From Paraburkholderia sp. Ac-20340 (GTDB taxonomy: Bacteria > Pseudomonadota > Gammaproteobacteria > Burkholderiales > Burkholderiaceae), in NCBI RefSeq assembly GCF_017104965.1, contig NZ_JAAGPR010000040.1:1-64000 (forward strand): 64,000 bases of DNA, in the 5' to 3' direction. Below the pieces are notes generated by a model that ran no database searches, was not told the DNA's origin, and worked only from the letters and a program-made list of their open reading frames with translations. Positions 54,053 to 64,000 of the stretch are shown one piece after another. How positions within the stretch are numbered: the first letter of the stretch is position 1; the number at the start of each line of letters is the position of its first letter. Made by a program: the position numbers and the translations under genes.

Positions 54053-54901
54053 TTACTCCGCCGCACGCGTTTTCTGCGTCTGCACGCCCAGCCCTTCGAT
54101 GCCCAGGCGCACGGTCTGCCCCGCCTTCAGGTACACCGGCGCGGGCTTCACGCCCATGCCCACGCCCGGCGGCGTGCCGGTGGAAATCACGTCGCCCGGT
54201 TGCAGGCTCATGCACTGCGACAGATACGACACGATCTTCGCGACCGTGAAGATCATCGTGCGCGTGTTGCCGTTCTGGTAGCGATGGCCGTCCACTTCGA
54301 GCCACAGCGAAAGGTTCTGCGGATCGGGCACTTCGTCGCGCGTCACGAGCCACGGGCCGGTCGGGCCGAAGGTATCGAAACCCTTGCCCTTGTCCCACTG
54401 ACCGCCGCGCTCGATCTGCCATGCGCGCTCGGACACGTCGTTGATGACGCAATAACCCGCTACGTGTTCGAGCGCCTGCGCTTCGCTGACGTTCTTCGTG
54501 AACTTGCCGATCACCACGCCCAGTTCCACTTCCCAATCGGTCTTCGTCGAGCCGCGCGGGATTTCGATGTCGTCGTCCGGGCCGACGATCGCGCTGGTCC
54601 ACTTGTTGAAGACGACCGGCTCGGCGGGAATCGGCATATTCGATTCGGCGGCGTGATCGGCATAGTTCAGACCGATACACACCATCTTGCCGATATGGCC
54701 CACGCACGGGCCCAGGCGCGGATTGCCTTCGACGAGCGGCAGCGTTTGCGGATCGATCGTGCGCAATTGCGCGAGGCCCGCATCGGACAGCACATCGCCG
54801 GCGATATCGGCGACGGCGCCCGAGAGCGCGCGGATGCGGCCTTCGGCATCCACGAGGCCCGGCTTTTCGTGGCCTTTCGGGCCATAGCGAAGCAGTTTCA
54901 T
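54053..54901 (-). CDS. FAH-family hydrolase, likely 2,4-diketo-3-deoxy-L-fuconate hydrolase
   Basis: A 282-aa fumarylacetoacetate-hydrolase-fold enzyme. MVCIGLNYADHAAESNMPIP, VFNKWTSAIVGPDDDIEIP and WEVELGVVIGK (metal ligands Glu124, Glu126) with Asp155 in VINDVSERA are the family core, followed by ISTGTPPGVGMG. Position at the end of a fucose operon points to the last step, cleavage of 2,4-diketo-3-deoxy-L-fuconate to pyruvate and L-lactate. Ureidoglycolate-lyase-like activity is the main alternative by sequence alone. Confidence 0.85.
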   Translation of the reverse strand: MKLLRYGPKGHEKPGLVDAEGRIRALSGAVADIAGDVLSDAGLAQLRTIDPQTLPLVEGNPRLGPCVGHIGKMVCIGLNYADHAAESNMPIPAEPVVFNKWTSAIVGPDDDIEIPRGSTKTDWEVELGVVIGKFTKNVSEAQALEHVAGYCVINDVSERAWQIERGGQWDKGKGFDTFGPTGPWLVTRDEVPDPQNLSLWLEVDGHRYQNGNTRTMIFTVAKIVSYLSQCMSLQPGDVISTGTPPGVGMGVKPAPVYLKAGQTVRLGIEGLGVQTQKTRAAE

Positions 54902-54965
54902 CGTCTATCTTCCTTGTGTCTCTCTACAGTGTCTTTATGGATGCGGCAGTGAAACCGATCGCGGA

Positions 54966-55718
54966 TCAGTTCGACCAGCCGCCATCGATCACATGCGCCT
55001 GGCCCGTCGTGAATGCCGATTCGTCCGAGGCCAGATAGAGCGCCAGCGCCGCGATTTCCTCCGGCTTGCCCACGCGCCCCATCGGCTGGCGCGCGACGAA
55101 GGCGGCGCGCGCCGCGTCCACCGTCGTGCCTTGCGCCGATGCCTGCGCGGCGATGCGCTCCTCCAGCGAAGGCGAGGCCACGGTGCCGGGACAGATCGCA
55201 TTGCAGCGGATGCCGCGCGTGATGAAATCGGCGGCCACGGCCTTGGTCAACCCTATCACAGCCGCCTTGGACGCGCCGTAGACGAAGCGGTTGGGCACGC
55301 CCTTCACGCTCGACGCCGCCGACGACATATTGATGATCGAGCCGCCGCCCGCCTCCAGCATCGCCGGCAAAAAGGCGCGGATGGTGCGGTACATGGCCTT
55401 GGCGTTGAGGTCGAACGCGAAGTCCCAGTCCTCTTCGCTCGCTTCGAGGATCGAGCCCGCATGGACGAAACCCGCGCAGTTGAACAGCACGTCGATGGCG
55501 CCCAGTTCGCGCGCGAACGCGTTGATCGAAGCGCTGTCGCGCACATCGAGCGTACGCGCTTCGACGGGCAGTTTGCCGAGCGCGTCGATGCGCACGTCGG
55601 TGGCGATCACGCGCGCGCCCTCACGCGCGAACAACTCCGCGGCGGCATAACCGATGCCTTGCCCCGCAGCCGTGATCAAGGCCGTCTTGCCGGCCAGTCT
55701 TTGTCCCCTTTGTTCCAT
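54966..55718 (-). CDS. SDR, likely 2-keto-3-deoxy-L-fuconate dehydrogenase
   Basis: A 250-aa NAD-dependent short-chain dehydrogenase. It has TAAGQGIG (16-23), Ser132/133 in INMSSAASSVKG, and Tyr147/Lys151 in FVYGASK. It resembles the animal DHRS6/BDH2 group strongly (DVLFNCAGFVHAGSILE; GIRCNAICPGTVASPSLEER), a group related to bacterial 2-keto-3-deoxy-L-fuconate 4-dehydrogenases. The start at 55718 has GGAG upstream; the longer frame to 55886 overlaps the lactonase gene. Confidence 0.87.
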   Translation of the reverse strand: MEQRGQRLAGKTALITAAGQGIGYAAAELFAREGARVIATDVRIDALGKLPVEARTLDVRDSASINAFARELGAIDVLFNCAGFVHAGSILEASEEDWDFAFDLNAKAMYRTIRAFLPAMLEAGGGSIINMSSAASSVKGVPNRFVYGASKAAVIGLTKAVAADFITRGIRCNAICPGTVASPSLEERIAAQASAQGTTVDAARAAFVARQPMGRVGKPEEIAALALYLASDESAFTTGQAHVIDGGWSN

Positions 55719-55872
55719 CTGCCGCTCCAGTTGATACGGTGTTGAATGCCGTGTTCGCCGATGAAGCCCGATGACAGGCATTATGGCGAGCCGCCACGCC
55801 GCGCGGGCCTTTCGGCGCTGTTGTCTAACCGGCTGGATTAACGCGCACTGATTTTTTCGACGTCTTTCGACT

Positions 55873-56739
55873 TCATTCCACGTCATTCAACCGATAAAAC
55901 GCCGCCGCGTTGCCGCCGAAGATCGCCGCCCGCTCGTGCGCGGCGAGTGGCACGAAGAGACGTTGCGCGCTCGCGTGCCAGCTTGCGTAATCGCCGTTGA
56001 GATTGAGCACGGGCCAGTCGCTGCCCCACATCAGCCGATGCGCGCCGAAGCTCGCCAGCAGATGCGCGATAAACGGACGCAAGGTGTCGTCGCGCCAGCC
56101 CGGCGCGGCTTCGGTGACGAGTCCCGAAACCTTGCAGCGCACCTGTCCGAAGCGCGCGAGTCGCGCGACGGCTTGAGCCCACGCTTCGAACGCTTGCGCG
56201 CTGCCGTCGCGGATCGGCGGCTTTGCGCCGTGATCGATCACCACGCGCAACGCGGGATATCGTGTGAGCAATGTTTCGAGCGCGGGCGCGTGGCGCGCGA
56301 AGATCAGCGCGTCGAAAGCGAGATCGTGGGCGATCAGCGCTTCGATGCCGCGGGCGATATCGGCGGTCGCGATCCAGTTGTCGTCGGGCAGGTCTTGCAG
56401 CATGGGGCGCACGGCGCGCAGTTTCGGTTCGCCTGCGAGTTCGGCGATCAACTCGGCTGCGTGTGGATCGTCGAGCGGCACCCAGCCCACCACGCCTGCG
56501 ATCGAATCGTCATCGCGTGCGAGATCCAGCAGATAGCGCGTTTCTTCCAGGGTGGGCGCGGCCTGCACGAGCACCGTGCGCTTCACGCCGCATTGCGCGC
56601 GCAGCGGCGCGAGATCGGGCGGCAGGAAGCGCCGATACAGCACGCCGAGTTCAGGCGTGAGCCAGCCGTAATCGCCGCGCGCGGGGTCCCAGTAATGTTG
56701 ATGGGCGTCGATCTCCTCGAATGCGGTGGAGGCGTTCAT
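55873..56739 (-). CDS. Amidohydrolase-2 lactonase, likely L-fucono-1,5-lactonase
   Basis: A 288-aa COG3618-type TIM-barrel hydrolase. IDAHQHYWDP (His13, His15), VRPMLQDLPDDNWI, RVVIDHGAKP, VRCKVSGLVTE and LMWGSDWPVLNLNGDYASWH are typical of this family, which includes known L-fuconolactonases. It overlaps the aldose dehydrogenase by ATGA, so oxidation of fucose and lactone opening are translationally coupled. Confidence 0.88.
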   Translation of the reverse strand: MNASTAFEEIDAHQHYWDPARGDYGWLTPELGVLYRRFLPPDLAPLRAQCGVKRTVLVQAAPTLEETRYLLDLARDDDSIAGVVGWVPLDDPHAAELIAELAGEPKLRAVRPMLQDLPDDNWIATADIARGIEALIAHDLAFDALIFARHAPALETLLTRYPALRVVIDHGAKPPIRDGSAQAFEAWAQAVARLARFGQVRCKVSGLVTEAAPGWRDDTLRPFIAHLLASFGAHRLMWGSDWPVLNLNGDYASWHASAQRLFVPLAAHERAAIFGGNAAAFYRLNDVE

Positions 56740-57773
56740 CGTGCGGCAAGAACCGGCAGCGGAGCACGTGCATCGATCAGCCCTTCGTCACGCACCGCGA
56801 GCCAGAATTCGCGCGGCAACGCGGTTTCGAACGAAGCCGCGTTCTCGCGCATTTCCGTCGCGCTACGCGCGCCCGTGAGCACCGTCGCCACGGCCGCATG
56901 CGCATACGGAAATTGCAGCGCCGCCGCCGCGAGCGGCACGTTAAAGCGCCGGCAGATCGCATCGAGTTGCGCCACGCGCGCCACCACGTCCGGCGGCGCA
57001 TCGCCGTAATTGAACTTGCGATCGCCTGCGAGACCGCGCGCAAGAATGCCCGAATTGAATGCGCCACCCAGCAGGATGCTCACGCCACGCTCGGTACACG
57101 CTGGCAGCAGATCGTCGAGCGGCGCCTGTTCGAGCAGCGTGTAGCGGCCCGCCAGCAGCGCGCAATCGATATCGAATTCGCGCATCGCTTCGAGTATGAC
57201 TTCGCGCTCGTTCACACCGAAGCCAATCGCCTTGATCGCACCGGCCGCGCGCAATTCGTCGAGCGCGCGAAAGCCTCCGCCTTCGCTCAATTGCCGCCAG
57301 TAATGCGCGTTGCGCTCGCCATGCGTCAGTCTGCCGATGTCGTGCACCAGCAGAATGTCGATATCGACCAGGCCCATGCGCTGCTGGCTGTCTTCGTAAG
57401 CGCGCAGAATGCCGTCGCGCGTGTAGTCGTAGATTGCCTCGAATGGCAGCGGGTTTTGCCAGCCTTCGCTGCCGTCGTAGGCGTGCGTGCGCGGCACGAA
57501 ACGGCGGCCCACTTTGGTCGAGAGCACGTATTCATCACGCGGATAACGCCGCAGCGCCGCGCCCAGCCGATGCTCCGCCTTCGTGTGGCCGTAGTGCGGC
57601 GCGGTGTCGAAGAAACGCACGCCCGCGTTCCATGCGGCATCGACGGTGGCTTGCGCTTCTGCGTCGCCGAGATCGCGGTACAGGCCGCCCAGCGGCGCCG
57701 TGCCCAGACTCAACGCGCTGACCTCCAGCGCTGTGCGCCCGATACGGCGGCGTTGATTAATCTGCTGCGCCAT
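56736..57773 (-). CDS. Aldo/keto reductase, likely L-fucose dehydrogenase
   Basis: A 345-aa AKR of the D-threo-aldose 1-dehydrogenase group. The catalytic tetrad is visible as Asp56, Tyr61 (FFDTAPHYGHTKAEHRLG), Lys87 (VLSTKVGR) and His144 (ILLVHDIG). It should oxidise L-fucose at C1 to L-fuconolactone, first step of the non-phosphorylative route. Specificity is inferred from family and operon. Confidence 0.87.
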   Translation of the reverse strand: MAQQINQRRRIGRTALEVSALSLGTAPLGGLYRDLGDAEAQATVDAAWNAGVRFFDTAPHYGHTKAEHRLGAALRRYPRDEYVLSTKVGRRFVPRTHAYDGSEGWQNPLPFEAIYDYTRDGILRAYEDSQQRMGLVDIDILLVHDIGRLTHGERNAHYWRQLSEGGGFRALDELRAAGAIKAIGFGVNEREVILEAMREFDIDCALLAGRYTLLEQAPLDDLLPACTERGVSILLGGAFNSGILARGLAGDRKFNYGDAPPDVVARVAQLDAICRRFNVPLAAAALQFPYAHAAVATVLTGARSATEMRENAASFETALPREFWLAVRDEGLIDARAPLPVLAAR

Positions 57774-57788
57774 GCGGGCGGTCTCCAG

Positions 57789-59132
<1,344 letters not shown>

Positions 59133-59153
59133 GACGTCATTCCTGCTTGCGCA

Positions 59154-59498
59154 CTAGCCGTGCGAAATGAATTCGTGGCCGGCGTCGTGCGTGTAAGTCG
59201 GCAGATAATCGCTTTCGAGGTTATGCGTATGCAGATGCTCGCCGCACGCGACATCCATCGTCACATGGCCAATGCGCGCACCATAACGCAGCACCTTTTC
59301 ATCCTTCGCGAGCGCACGCCGCGCGAGCTTGTGGCCTAACTCGATGGTCTGCACAAGCGTGACGTTTTCGCCCTCGATTTCCAGCGTTTCGCCTGCGGGC
59401 AGACGCGCCGCCGCGATCAGGCAGTTGTCGTCGGGCGAGAGCAGGATGAGGCGCGCATCGGTGTGCTTGATGTTGGCTGTGCTGGAGCGATCGTTCAA
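59154..59498 (-). CDS. UxaA-type SAF-domain small subunit
   Basis: A 114-aa protein matching the N-terminal SAF domain of altronate/galactarate dehydratases: LLSPDDNCLIAAARLPAGET, ELGHKLARRALAKDEKVLRY, GARIGHVTMDVACGEHLHTH and NLESDY. The HLHTHNLES segment is the conserved metal-site region. It pairs with the separate large subunit downstream, so the enzyme is split in two here. It is 16 bases after the permease stop. Confidence 0.88.
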   Translation of the reverse strand: MNDRSSTANIKHTDARLILLSPDDNCLIAAARLPAGETLEIEGENVTLVQTIELGHKLARRALAKDEKVLRYGARIGHVTMDVACGEHLHTHNLESDYLPTYTHDAGHEFISHG

Positions 59499-59514
59499 GA
59501 CGGGACTCCTCGCT

Positions 59515-60555
59515 TCAGTTCTGGGCTTCGCCGCCCGCGAGCCGCGCCACCATCAGCGAGCCGAGGATGATCGCGCCGTAAATCGCCTGTACCCAGAACG
59601 ACGGCACCTGGGCGAGCGTGAGCAGGTTCTGCACCACGCCGAGCAGCAGGACGCCCAGCAGCGCGCCGAACATCGTGCCCTTGCCGCCATCGAGCGAAAT
59701 CCCGCCGATCACCGCCGCCGCGAACACCGTGAAGATCATGCCGTTGCCCTGATTCGCGTTGATCGCACCCACATAACCCGTCACGATCAGCCCGCCCAGC
59801 GCAGCCAGAATGCTGCCGAGCACGAACACGCCCCACGTGATGCGCTCAACGCGAATGCCTGCTGCGCGCGCGGCATCCGGATTGCCGCCGATCGCGTAGA
59901 GCGCGCGGCCGATGCGGTGATAGCGCAGCATGAACGCGGCAAACGCGAACGCCGCCGCCGCGAGCCACACCGACAGCGGCAGGCCCAGCACGATGGTCGT
60001 CGCCAGCGCGAAGAACGACGGCGGCATATCGAACAGCGTGCCGCCCTTGGTCGCGCCCACGAGCATGCCGCGCAGCACGATCAGCATCGCCAGCGTGACG
60101 ATAAACGCGTTCAGGCGCAGCCGCACAACGAGAAAACCGTTGACGAAGCCGATCAACGCACCCACCGCCACAATCATTAGCAATCCTGCCAATGCTGGCC
60201 ATTGCGTGCCGAAACCCGCCGACGCCGCCGGCATCACCAGCATCGCGCCTATGGCGGGCGCGATGCCTACCGTCGATTCGAGCGAAAGATCGAACTTGCC
60301 GGTCAGCACGATCAGCGATTCCGCCAGCACGACCAGCGCCAGCGCCGCCGACGCGCCCAGCACGCTGATCAGATTCGCCTTCGTCAGAAAACTCGGGCTG
60401 ACAAAGCCGCCGATCACGATCAGCAGCAAAAGCACGGGCAGCAAGGCCAGATCGCGCAAGCGCGCGAATTCGATGCGCGGCCTCGCGCGGCGGCCCGTCG
60501 CGAGCGCGGTATCCGCAGTGGCCGCGAAGGCCGGCGTGGAAATACTAGGCTTCAT
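59515..60555 (-). CDS. Sugar ABC transporter permease, RbsC-like
   Basis: A 346-aa inner-membrane permease with ~9-10 helices. GFVSPSFLTKANLISVLGAS, GKFDLSLESTVGIAPAIGAM, YAIGGNPDAARAAGIRVERI and AAVIGGISLDGGKGTMFGAL are typical of BPD_transp_2 sugar permeases. The start at 60555 (MKPSISTPAF) lies inside the end of the ATPase gene (11-base overlap). It forms the pore of the putative fucose importer. Confidence 0.92.
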   Translation of the reverse strand: MKPSISTPAFAATADTALATGRRARPRIEFARLRDLALLPVLLLLIVIGGFVSPSFLTKANLISVLGASAALALVVLAESLIVLTGKFDLSLESTVGIAPAIGAMLVMPAASAGFGTQWPALAGLLMIVAVGALIGFVNGFLVVRLRLNAFIVTLAMLIVLRGMLVGATKGGTLFDMPPSFFALATTIVLGLPLSVWLAAAAFAFAAFMLRYHRIGRALYAIGGNPDAARAAGIRVERITWGVFVLGSILAALGGLIVTGYVGAINANQGNGMIFTVFAAAVIGGISLDGGKGTMFGALLGVLLLGVVQNLLTLAQVPSFWVQAIYGAIILGSLMVARLAGGEAQN

Positions 60556-62119
60556 GGAGATCGACTCCCTCAACCGATGCAATCAGTTCATGGTCCTGCC
60601 AGCCCGCCGCGAATTCCGCCACCACGTTGCCGCGAAACATCACGAGCACACGGTCGCAGGTACGCAGATCGTCGAGTTCGCTCGACACTACGAGCACGGC
60701 CTTGCCTTCGTCGCGCACGCGGTCGACGACCGAGAGCAGCGCTTCTTTCGATTTGACGTCCACGCCCGCCGTGGGATCGATCAGCACCAGCACTTCGGGA
60801 TTGCTCGCCAACGCACGCGCCATCACCACCTTCTGCTGATTGCCGCCCGATAAACCCGACACCACATGGTCCGGTCCTTGCGCGACGATCCCCAGCGATT
60901 CGATCATGCGCCGCCCCACCAACTGCTTTTTCGCGGGCGGCGCAAAGCCCAGGCGGCCGAGCAAACCGGCAATCGTCATCGAGGCGTTCTCGGCCACGGA
61001 TTGCGTCAGCACGAGTCCTTCGTGATGGCGATCCTTCGGCACGCAGCCCACGCCATGTGCGAGCGCATCGGGCACGTCGCCGGGTTTGAGCGACGCGCCG
61101 TTCACGCGAACCTCGCCCGCCTGCTGCGCCGTGAGACCGGCAACGGCCTCGCCCACGCTCGTGCGCCCGCTGCTGGTCGCGCCTGTCAGGCCAACGACCT
61201 CGCCGCGACGCACCTGCAAGGACACACCGCTGTAATCCGCGCCGCTGATGCCGCGCACCTCCAGCGCGATCCGCGCATCGGCGGGCAACGCGGGACGCGC
61301 CGCTGCATCGGCCACGTTAAGACCGCCGCGCTCGCCCGTCATCGCTTCGATCAGGCGTTCGCGCGGCAATTCCGCCACCGGCGCGCTGACGATATGGCGC
61401 GCATCGCGCAACACCGTCACGGCCTGGCAGATCTCGTACACCTCCTGCAGATGGTGCGAGATAAAGAGAAACGTCACGCCTTCGCGCTGCAGTTCTTCGA
61501 TGCGGCGAAAGAGGCGCTTGATCTCTTCGCCGTCGAGTTGCGCGGTGGGTTCGTCGAGGATGATGAAACGCGCGCCATACGACAGCGCGCGCGCAATTTC
61601 CACGAGCTGGCGCGCCTCCACCGTGAGATCGCCCGCACGCGCATCCTCGCGCACGTCGATACGCCAGTGATCGAGCAGCGCGCGCGCATCGCGACGCATG
61701 CTCGTCCAGTCGATCACACCGCGTTTGACCGGCTGACGATTGATGAACAGATTCTCGGCGACGGTGAGATCGCGAATGATCGTCGAATGCTGATAGACGC
61801 AGGCGACGCGTTCGCGCCACGCATCGCGATCGGCCACGGGCGGCGCGGCTTCGCCGTTGAAACGCACCGCGCCTTCGTCGGGTTTGCGCAGGCCCGTGAG
61901 AATCGACACGAGCGTCGATTTGCCCGCGCCGTTGCGCCCCACGAGCGCGTGCGACTCGCCCGCCATCACGCGCAGGCTCACGTTCGCGAGCGCCGCCGTG
62001 GAGCCGAAGCGTTTGGTCACGCCGCTCGCTTCCACCACGGGCGGCAACGCCATCGCCGCGCGCTCGCGCGACATCGCGAGCGACGCGGCATCGTGCCGGT
62101 CCAGGCTTCGATCGCTCAT
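60545..62119 (-). CDS. Sugar ABC transporter ATPase, RbsA-like, two domains
   Basis: A 524-aa tandem ABC ATPase. Domain 1 has an intact Walker A (GRNGAGKST, 61-69) but a weak signature (LTVEARQLVEIARAL). Domain 2 has a degenerate Walker A (GATSSGRTS, Lys replaced by Arg) but an intact LSGGNQQK. In the dimer this leaves one consensus and one degenerate ATP site, the pattern known for RbsA-type transporters. It overlaps the binding-protein gene by ATGA. Confidence 0.93.
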   Translation of the reverse strand: MSDRSLDRHDAASLAMSRERAAMALPPVVEASGVTKRFGSTAALANVSLRVMAGESHALVGRNGAGKSTLVSILTGLRKPDEGAVRFNGEAAPPVADRDAWRERVACVYQHSTIIRDLTVAENLFINRQPVKRGVIDWTSMRRDARALLDHWRIDVREDARAGDLTVEARQLVEIARALSYGARFIILDEPTAQLDGEEIKRLFRRIEELQREGVTFLFISHHLQEVYEICQAVTVLRDARHIVSAPVAELPRERLIEAMTGERGGLNVADAAARPALPADARIALEVRGISGADYSGVSLQVRRGEVVGLTGATSSGRTSVGEAVAGLTAQQAGEVRVNGASLKPGDVPDALAHGVGCVPKDRHHEGLVLTQSVAENASMTIAGLLGRLGFAPPAKKQLVGRRMIESLGIVAQGPDHVVSGLSGGNQQKVVMARALASNPEVLVLIDPTAGVDVKSKEALLSVVDRVRDEGKAVLVVSSELDDLRTCDRVLVMFRGNVVAEFAAGWQDHELIASVEGVDLHEA

Positions 62120-63183
62120 TTGATCGTATTACCCCAGAGGTTTTTATCGTCGACGTTCTGCTTCGTCACGAGCGGCGCCGGCAATTGATCTTCGAGCACG
62201 CCGGGCTGCAACTGGATGATGTTGCTGTCGTGATCGGTCTTGCCCGGCTTGAAGGTTTTGCCTTCCAGCGCGGCCTTGATGTAATAGAGGCCGTATTTCG
62301 CGTAGAGATCGGCGGGCTGGGAAACCGTCGCGTCGATCTCACCCTTGCGGATTGCTTCGTATTCCTGTGGAATGCCGTCGTTCGAGACGATCACGATATG
62401 TCTGGGGTCGCCGGCGGGAAACATCAGCTGCTTGCGGCGCAGGGTTTGCAGCGTGGGCGAAAGATACACGCCGCCCGCCTGCATGTAGATCGCTTTCAGA
62501 TCGGGGTTCGCGGTCAGCAAACTATCGAGCGCGCTGGCCGCCACATCGCCCTTCCAGCCCGCCGGAATCTCCAGCAGCGACAGATTCGGATAACGCTTCA
62601 GGCAGGCGCGAAACGCTTCGGAGCGATCACGCCCGTTCACCGAAGCCAGATCGCCCATGATCTGCACGACCTTGCCCGACTTCACATGCTCGCCGATGTA
62701 CTGGCAGGCTTTCTCGCCATACGCGCGGTTATCGGCACGCACGACCATCGCCACATTGCCTTGCGTGGGCGCCACATCCACGGCCACGACCTTCACGTTT
62801 TTCTGCGCGGCATTATCGAGCGCGCGGCTGATGGCGGCCGAATCGATCGGCCCCACCACGATGCCCTTCGCGCCCAGATTGATCATGTTGTTCATGTCCG
62901 TGATCTGCTGCGCGGGATCGTTGTTCGAATTCACGGGCGCGAGAATGTCGATGCCCATCTGCTTCGCGTACACGCTCAGGTAGTTGTTGTACGACTGCCA
63001 GAACGGCGAAGTCAGCAACGGCAGACCCAGGCCGACCTTGCCCAGATCGGCCGCCTGGGAAGCACCCGGCGAAGCGAGCGCCGCAACGCAGGCCGCGACG
63101 GCGCAAAGCGTCTTCGCGAACGCGCGCGTCTGGCGGGATGAAATGGAGCGGCGGGCCAACGGGTGCCCGGATGCGAACGCCAT
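62116..63183 (-). CDS. Periplasmic sugar-binding protein, RbsB-like
   Basis: A 355-aa exported binding protein (peripla_BP_4 fold). The signal peptide ends near SPGASQA-AD. The mature protein starts LGKVGLGLPLLTSPFWQSYN and has NDPAQQITDMNNMINLGAKG, IVVGPIDSAAISRALDNA and AVDVAPTQGNVAMVV. It is the first gene of the operon, with AGGAG before the ATG, and should set sugar specificity. L-fucose is the inferred ligand from the linked catabolic genes. Confidence 0.92.
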   Translation of the reverse strand: MAFASGHPLARRSISSRQTRAFAKTLCAVAACVAALASPGASQAADLGKVGLGLPLLTSPFWQSYNNYLSVYAKQMGIDILAPVNSNNDPAQQITDMNNMINLGAKGIVVGPIDSAAISRALDNAAQKNVKVVAVDVAPTQGNVAMVVRADNRAYGEKACQYIGEHVKSGKVVQIMGDLASVNGRDRSEAFRACLKRYPNLSLLEIPAGWKGDVAASALDSLLTANPDLKAIYMQAGGVYLSPTLQTLRRKQLMFPAGDPRHIVIVSNDGIPQEYEAIRKGEIDATVSQPADLYAKYGLYYIKAALEGKTFKPGKTDHDSNIIQLQPGVLEDQLPAPLVTKQNVDDKNLWGNTIK

Positions 63184-63331
63184 GACTGTCTCCTGTCGAC
63201 GCTGATTACGTCGGTTCTTTCGTTATGGAACCTTCCGTGTGCGCCGCGCCCGCGTGATCAGGCAAATTCGCAAGCAAGGCACGCCTGCGGCGCTGCGACT
63301 GCTCTTTCCTTGTCAGACGATGCTGGTGTAT

Positions 63332-63354
63332 GTTCACCAGTGAATCTATTATTC
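63332..63354. promoter_or_regulatory. Overlapping palindromes between the fucose operon and iclR
   Basis: TTCAC-CA-GTGAA (63332-63343) and TGAAT-ctatt-ATTCA (63340-63354) overlap. They lie 150-170 bases upstream of the binding-protein start and ~110 before the regulator start. They are plausible IclR operators. Confidence 0.45.
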
Positions 63355-63465
63355 ATATACGCACGACACAAGGTCAAGGAATGTGCACTGCAGCAACCGT
63401 CCGTGATTTCCCTGGGCGGCGCGCGTGCCCAACTCCGCGTCAATCCAGAAAACACGCACGCACCC

Positions 63466-64000
63466 ATGAAAACGAACGCACGCAAGCCGAAAGACGAAGC
63501 GCCGGCGCTGGAACCGGAAGAAAAGGACGGCAGTGACGGCGACGACCGCTACCGCGCGCCCGCGCTCGACAAGGGGCTCGATATCCTGGAACTGCTCGCG
63601 GAACAGCGCGGCGGCCTCACGCGCGCGGAAATCACCAAGGCGCTCGGGCGCAACGCGAGCGAGATCTACCGGATGCTGGAGCGGCTGGTGGCGCGTCAAT
63701 ACGTGATGCGCTCCGAAGCCGGCGACCGTTACGCGCTGAGCCTCAAGCTCTTTGCGCTCGCGCACCGCCATCCGCCGATGGAGCGTCTGATCGCCGAGGC
63801 GCTACCGCTCATGCAGCGCTTCGCCAACGATGCCGAGCAGTCCTGCCACCTCGCCGTGTACGACCGCGGCAATCTGCTCGTGATCGCCCAGGTGGACGGG
63901 CCAGGAACGTGGGGCATCGCGGTGCGGCTGGGCTCGCGCGTGGGTCTCGTCGATACGAGTTCGGGGCGCACGATTCTCGCGTATCAGACGCCGGAGCAGC
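63466..64000 (+). CDS. IclR-family transcriptional regulator, 5' part only
   Basis: The gene runs off the window end; 178 codons are visible from ATG 63466. After an acidic N-terminal tail (~27 residues) comes the winged HTH (APALDKGLDILELLAEQRGG, LTRAEITKALGRNASEIYRM, LERLVARQYVMRSE). The effector domain begins at ~100 (MERLIAEALPLMQRFANDAE; QSCHLAVYDRGNLLVIAQVD; GSRVGLVDTSSGRTILA). It is divergent from the fucose operon and probably represses it until L-fucose or an intermediate binds. Confidence 0.92.
   Translation, partial: MKTNARKPKDEAPALEPEEKDGSDGDDRYRAPALDKGLDILELLAEQRGGLTRAEITKALGRNASEIYRMLERLVARQYVMRSEAGDRYALSLKLFALAHRHPPMERLIAEALPLMQRFANDAEQSCHLAVYDRGNLLVIAQVDGPGTWGIAVRLGSRVGLVDTSSGRTILAYQTPEQ

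Overview
The window looks like chromosomal DNA from Burkholderiaceae, most likely Paraburkholderia, Caballeronia or Burkholderia sensu lato. The reasons are the high GC content, a VasX/BTH_I2691-type type VI secretion (T6SS) effector module, a DUF3563-type mini-protein and a Burkholderia-style exopolysaccharide locus. This assignment is inference; no rRNA or other marker gene is present.

Layout. (1) 1-11.9 kb is a T6SS cargo island on the + strand: the 3' part of vgrG, a DUF4123 adaptor, a 1083-aa VasX-like effector with a C-terminal membrane region, and then a tandem array. Each array unit is a free-standing copy of the effector's last ~73 residues plus a two-TM putative immunity protein. 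There are five immunity copies, one of them frameshifted. A PAAR gene broken by an in-frame stop and a four-repeat zinc-ribbon protein follow. (2) 12.3-17.7 kb holds a divergent orphan HypC/HypD pair, a class A penicillin-binding protein, a small membrane protein and a flavin reductase-like protein. (3) 18.0-47.8 kb is a large exopolysaccharide (EPS) locus. The main - strand genes run manC, wcaJ-like, wza, wzc, gmd, fcl, four glycosyltransferases, a Wzy-like polymerase, a Wzx-like flippase, two hexapeptide acetyltransferases and a 1204-aa propeller protein. It is flanked by galU, gmm, two acyltransferase-3 genes, a GlxA-type regulator and a WcaI-like transferase. (4) 47.9-53.9 kb has assorted genes: a DUF3563-type protein, an Ala-rich membrane protein, MgtC, an AGE-family epimerase, a chemoreceptor and a thioesterase. 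(5) 54.0-64.0 kb is a - strand operon for oxidative (non-phosphorylative) L-fucose catabolism with its own sugar ABC transporter, and a divergent IclR regulator that runs off the window.

How they work together. GalU, ManC, Gmd and Fcl should supply UDP-glucose, GDP-mannose and GDP-L-fucose. The WcaJ-like enzyme starts the lipid-linked unit, the transferases and acyltransferases build and decorate it, Wzx and Wzy flip and polymerise it, and Wza and Wzc export it. The fucose operon would import free L-fucose and oxidise it through lactone, fuconate and diketo-deoxy-fuconate to pyruvate and lactate. The same ~46 kb therefore makes a fucose-containing polymer and eats fucose.

The most unusual part is the T6SS array at about 5.3-10.5 kb, where near-identical modules differ almost only in the transmembrane hairpin of the putative immunity protein.
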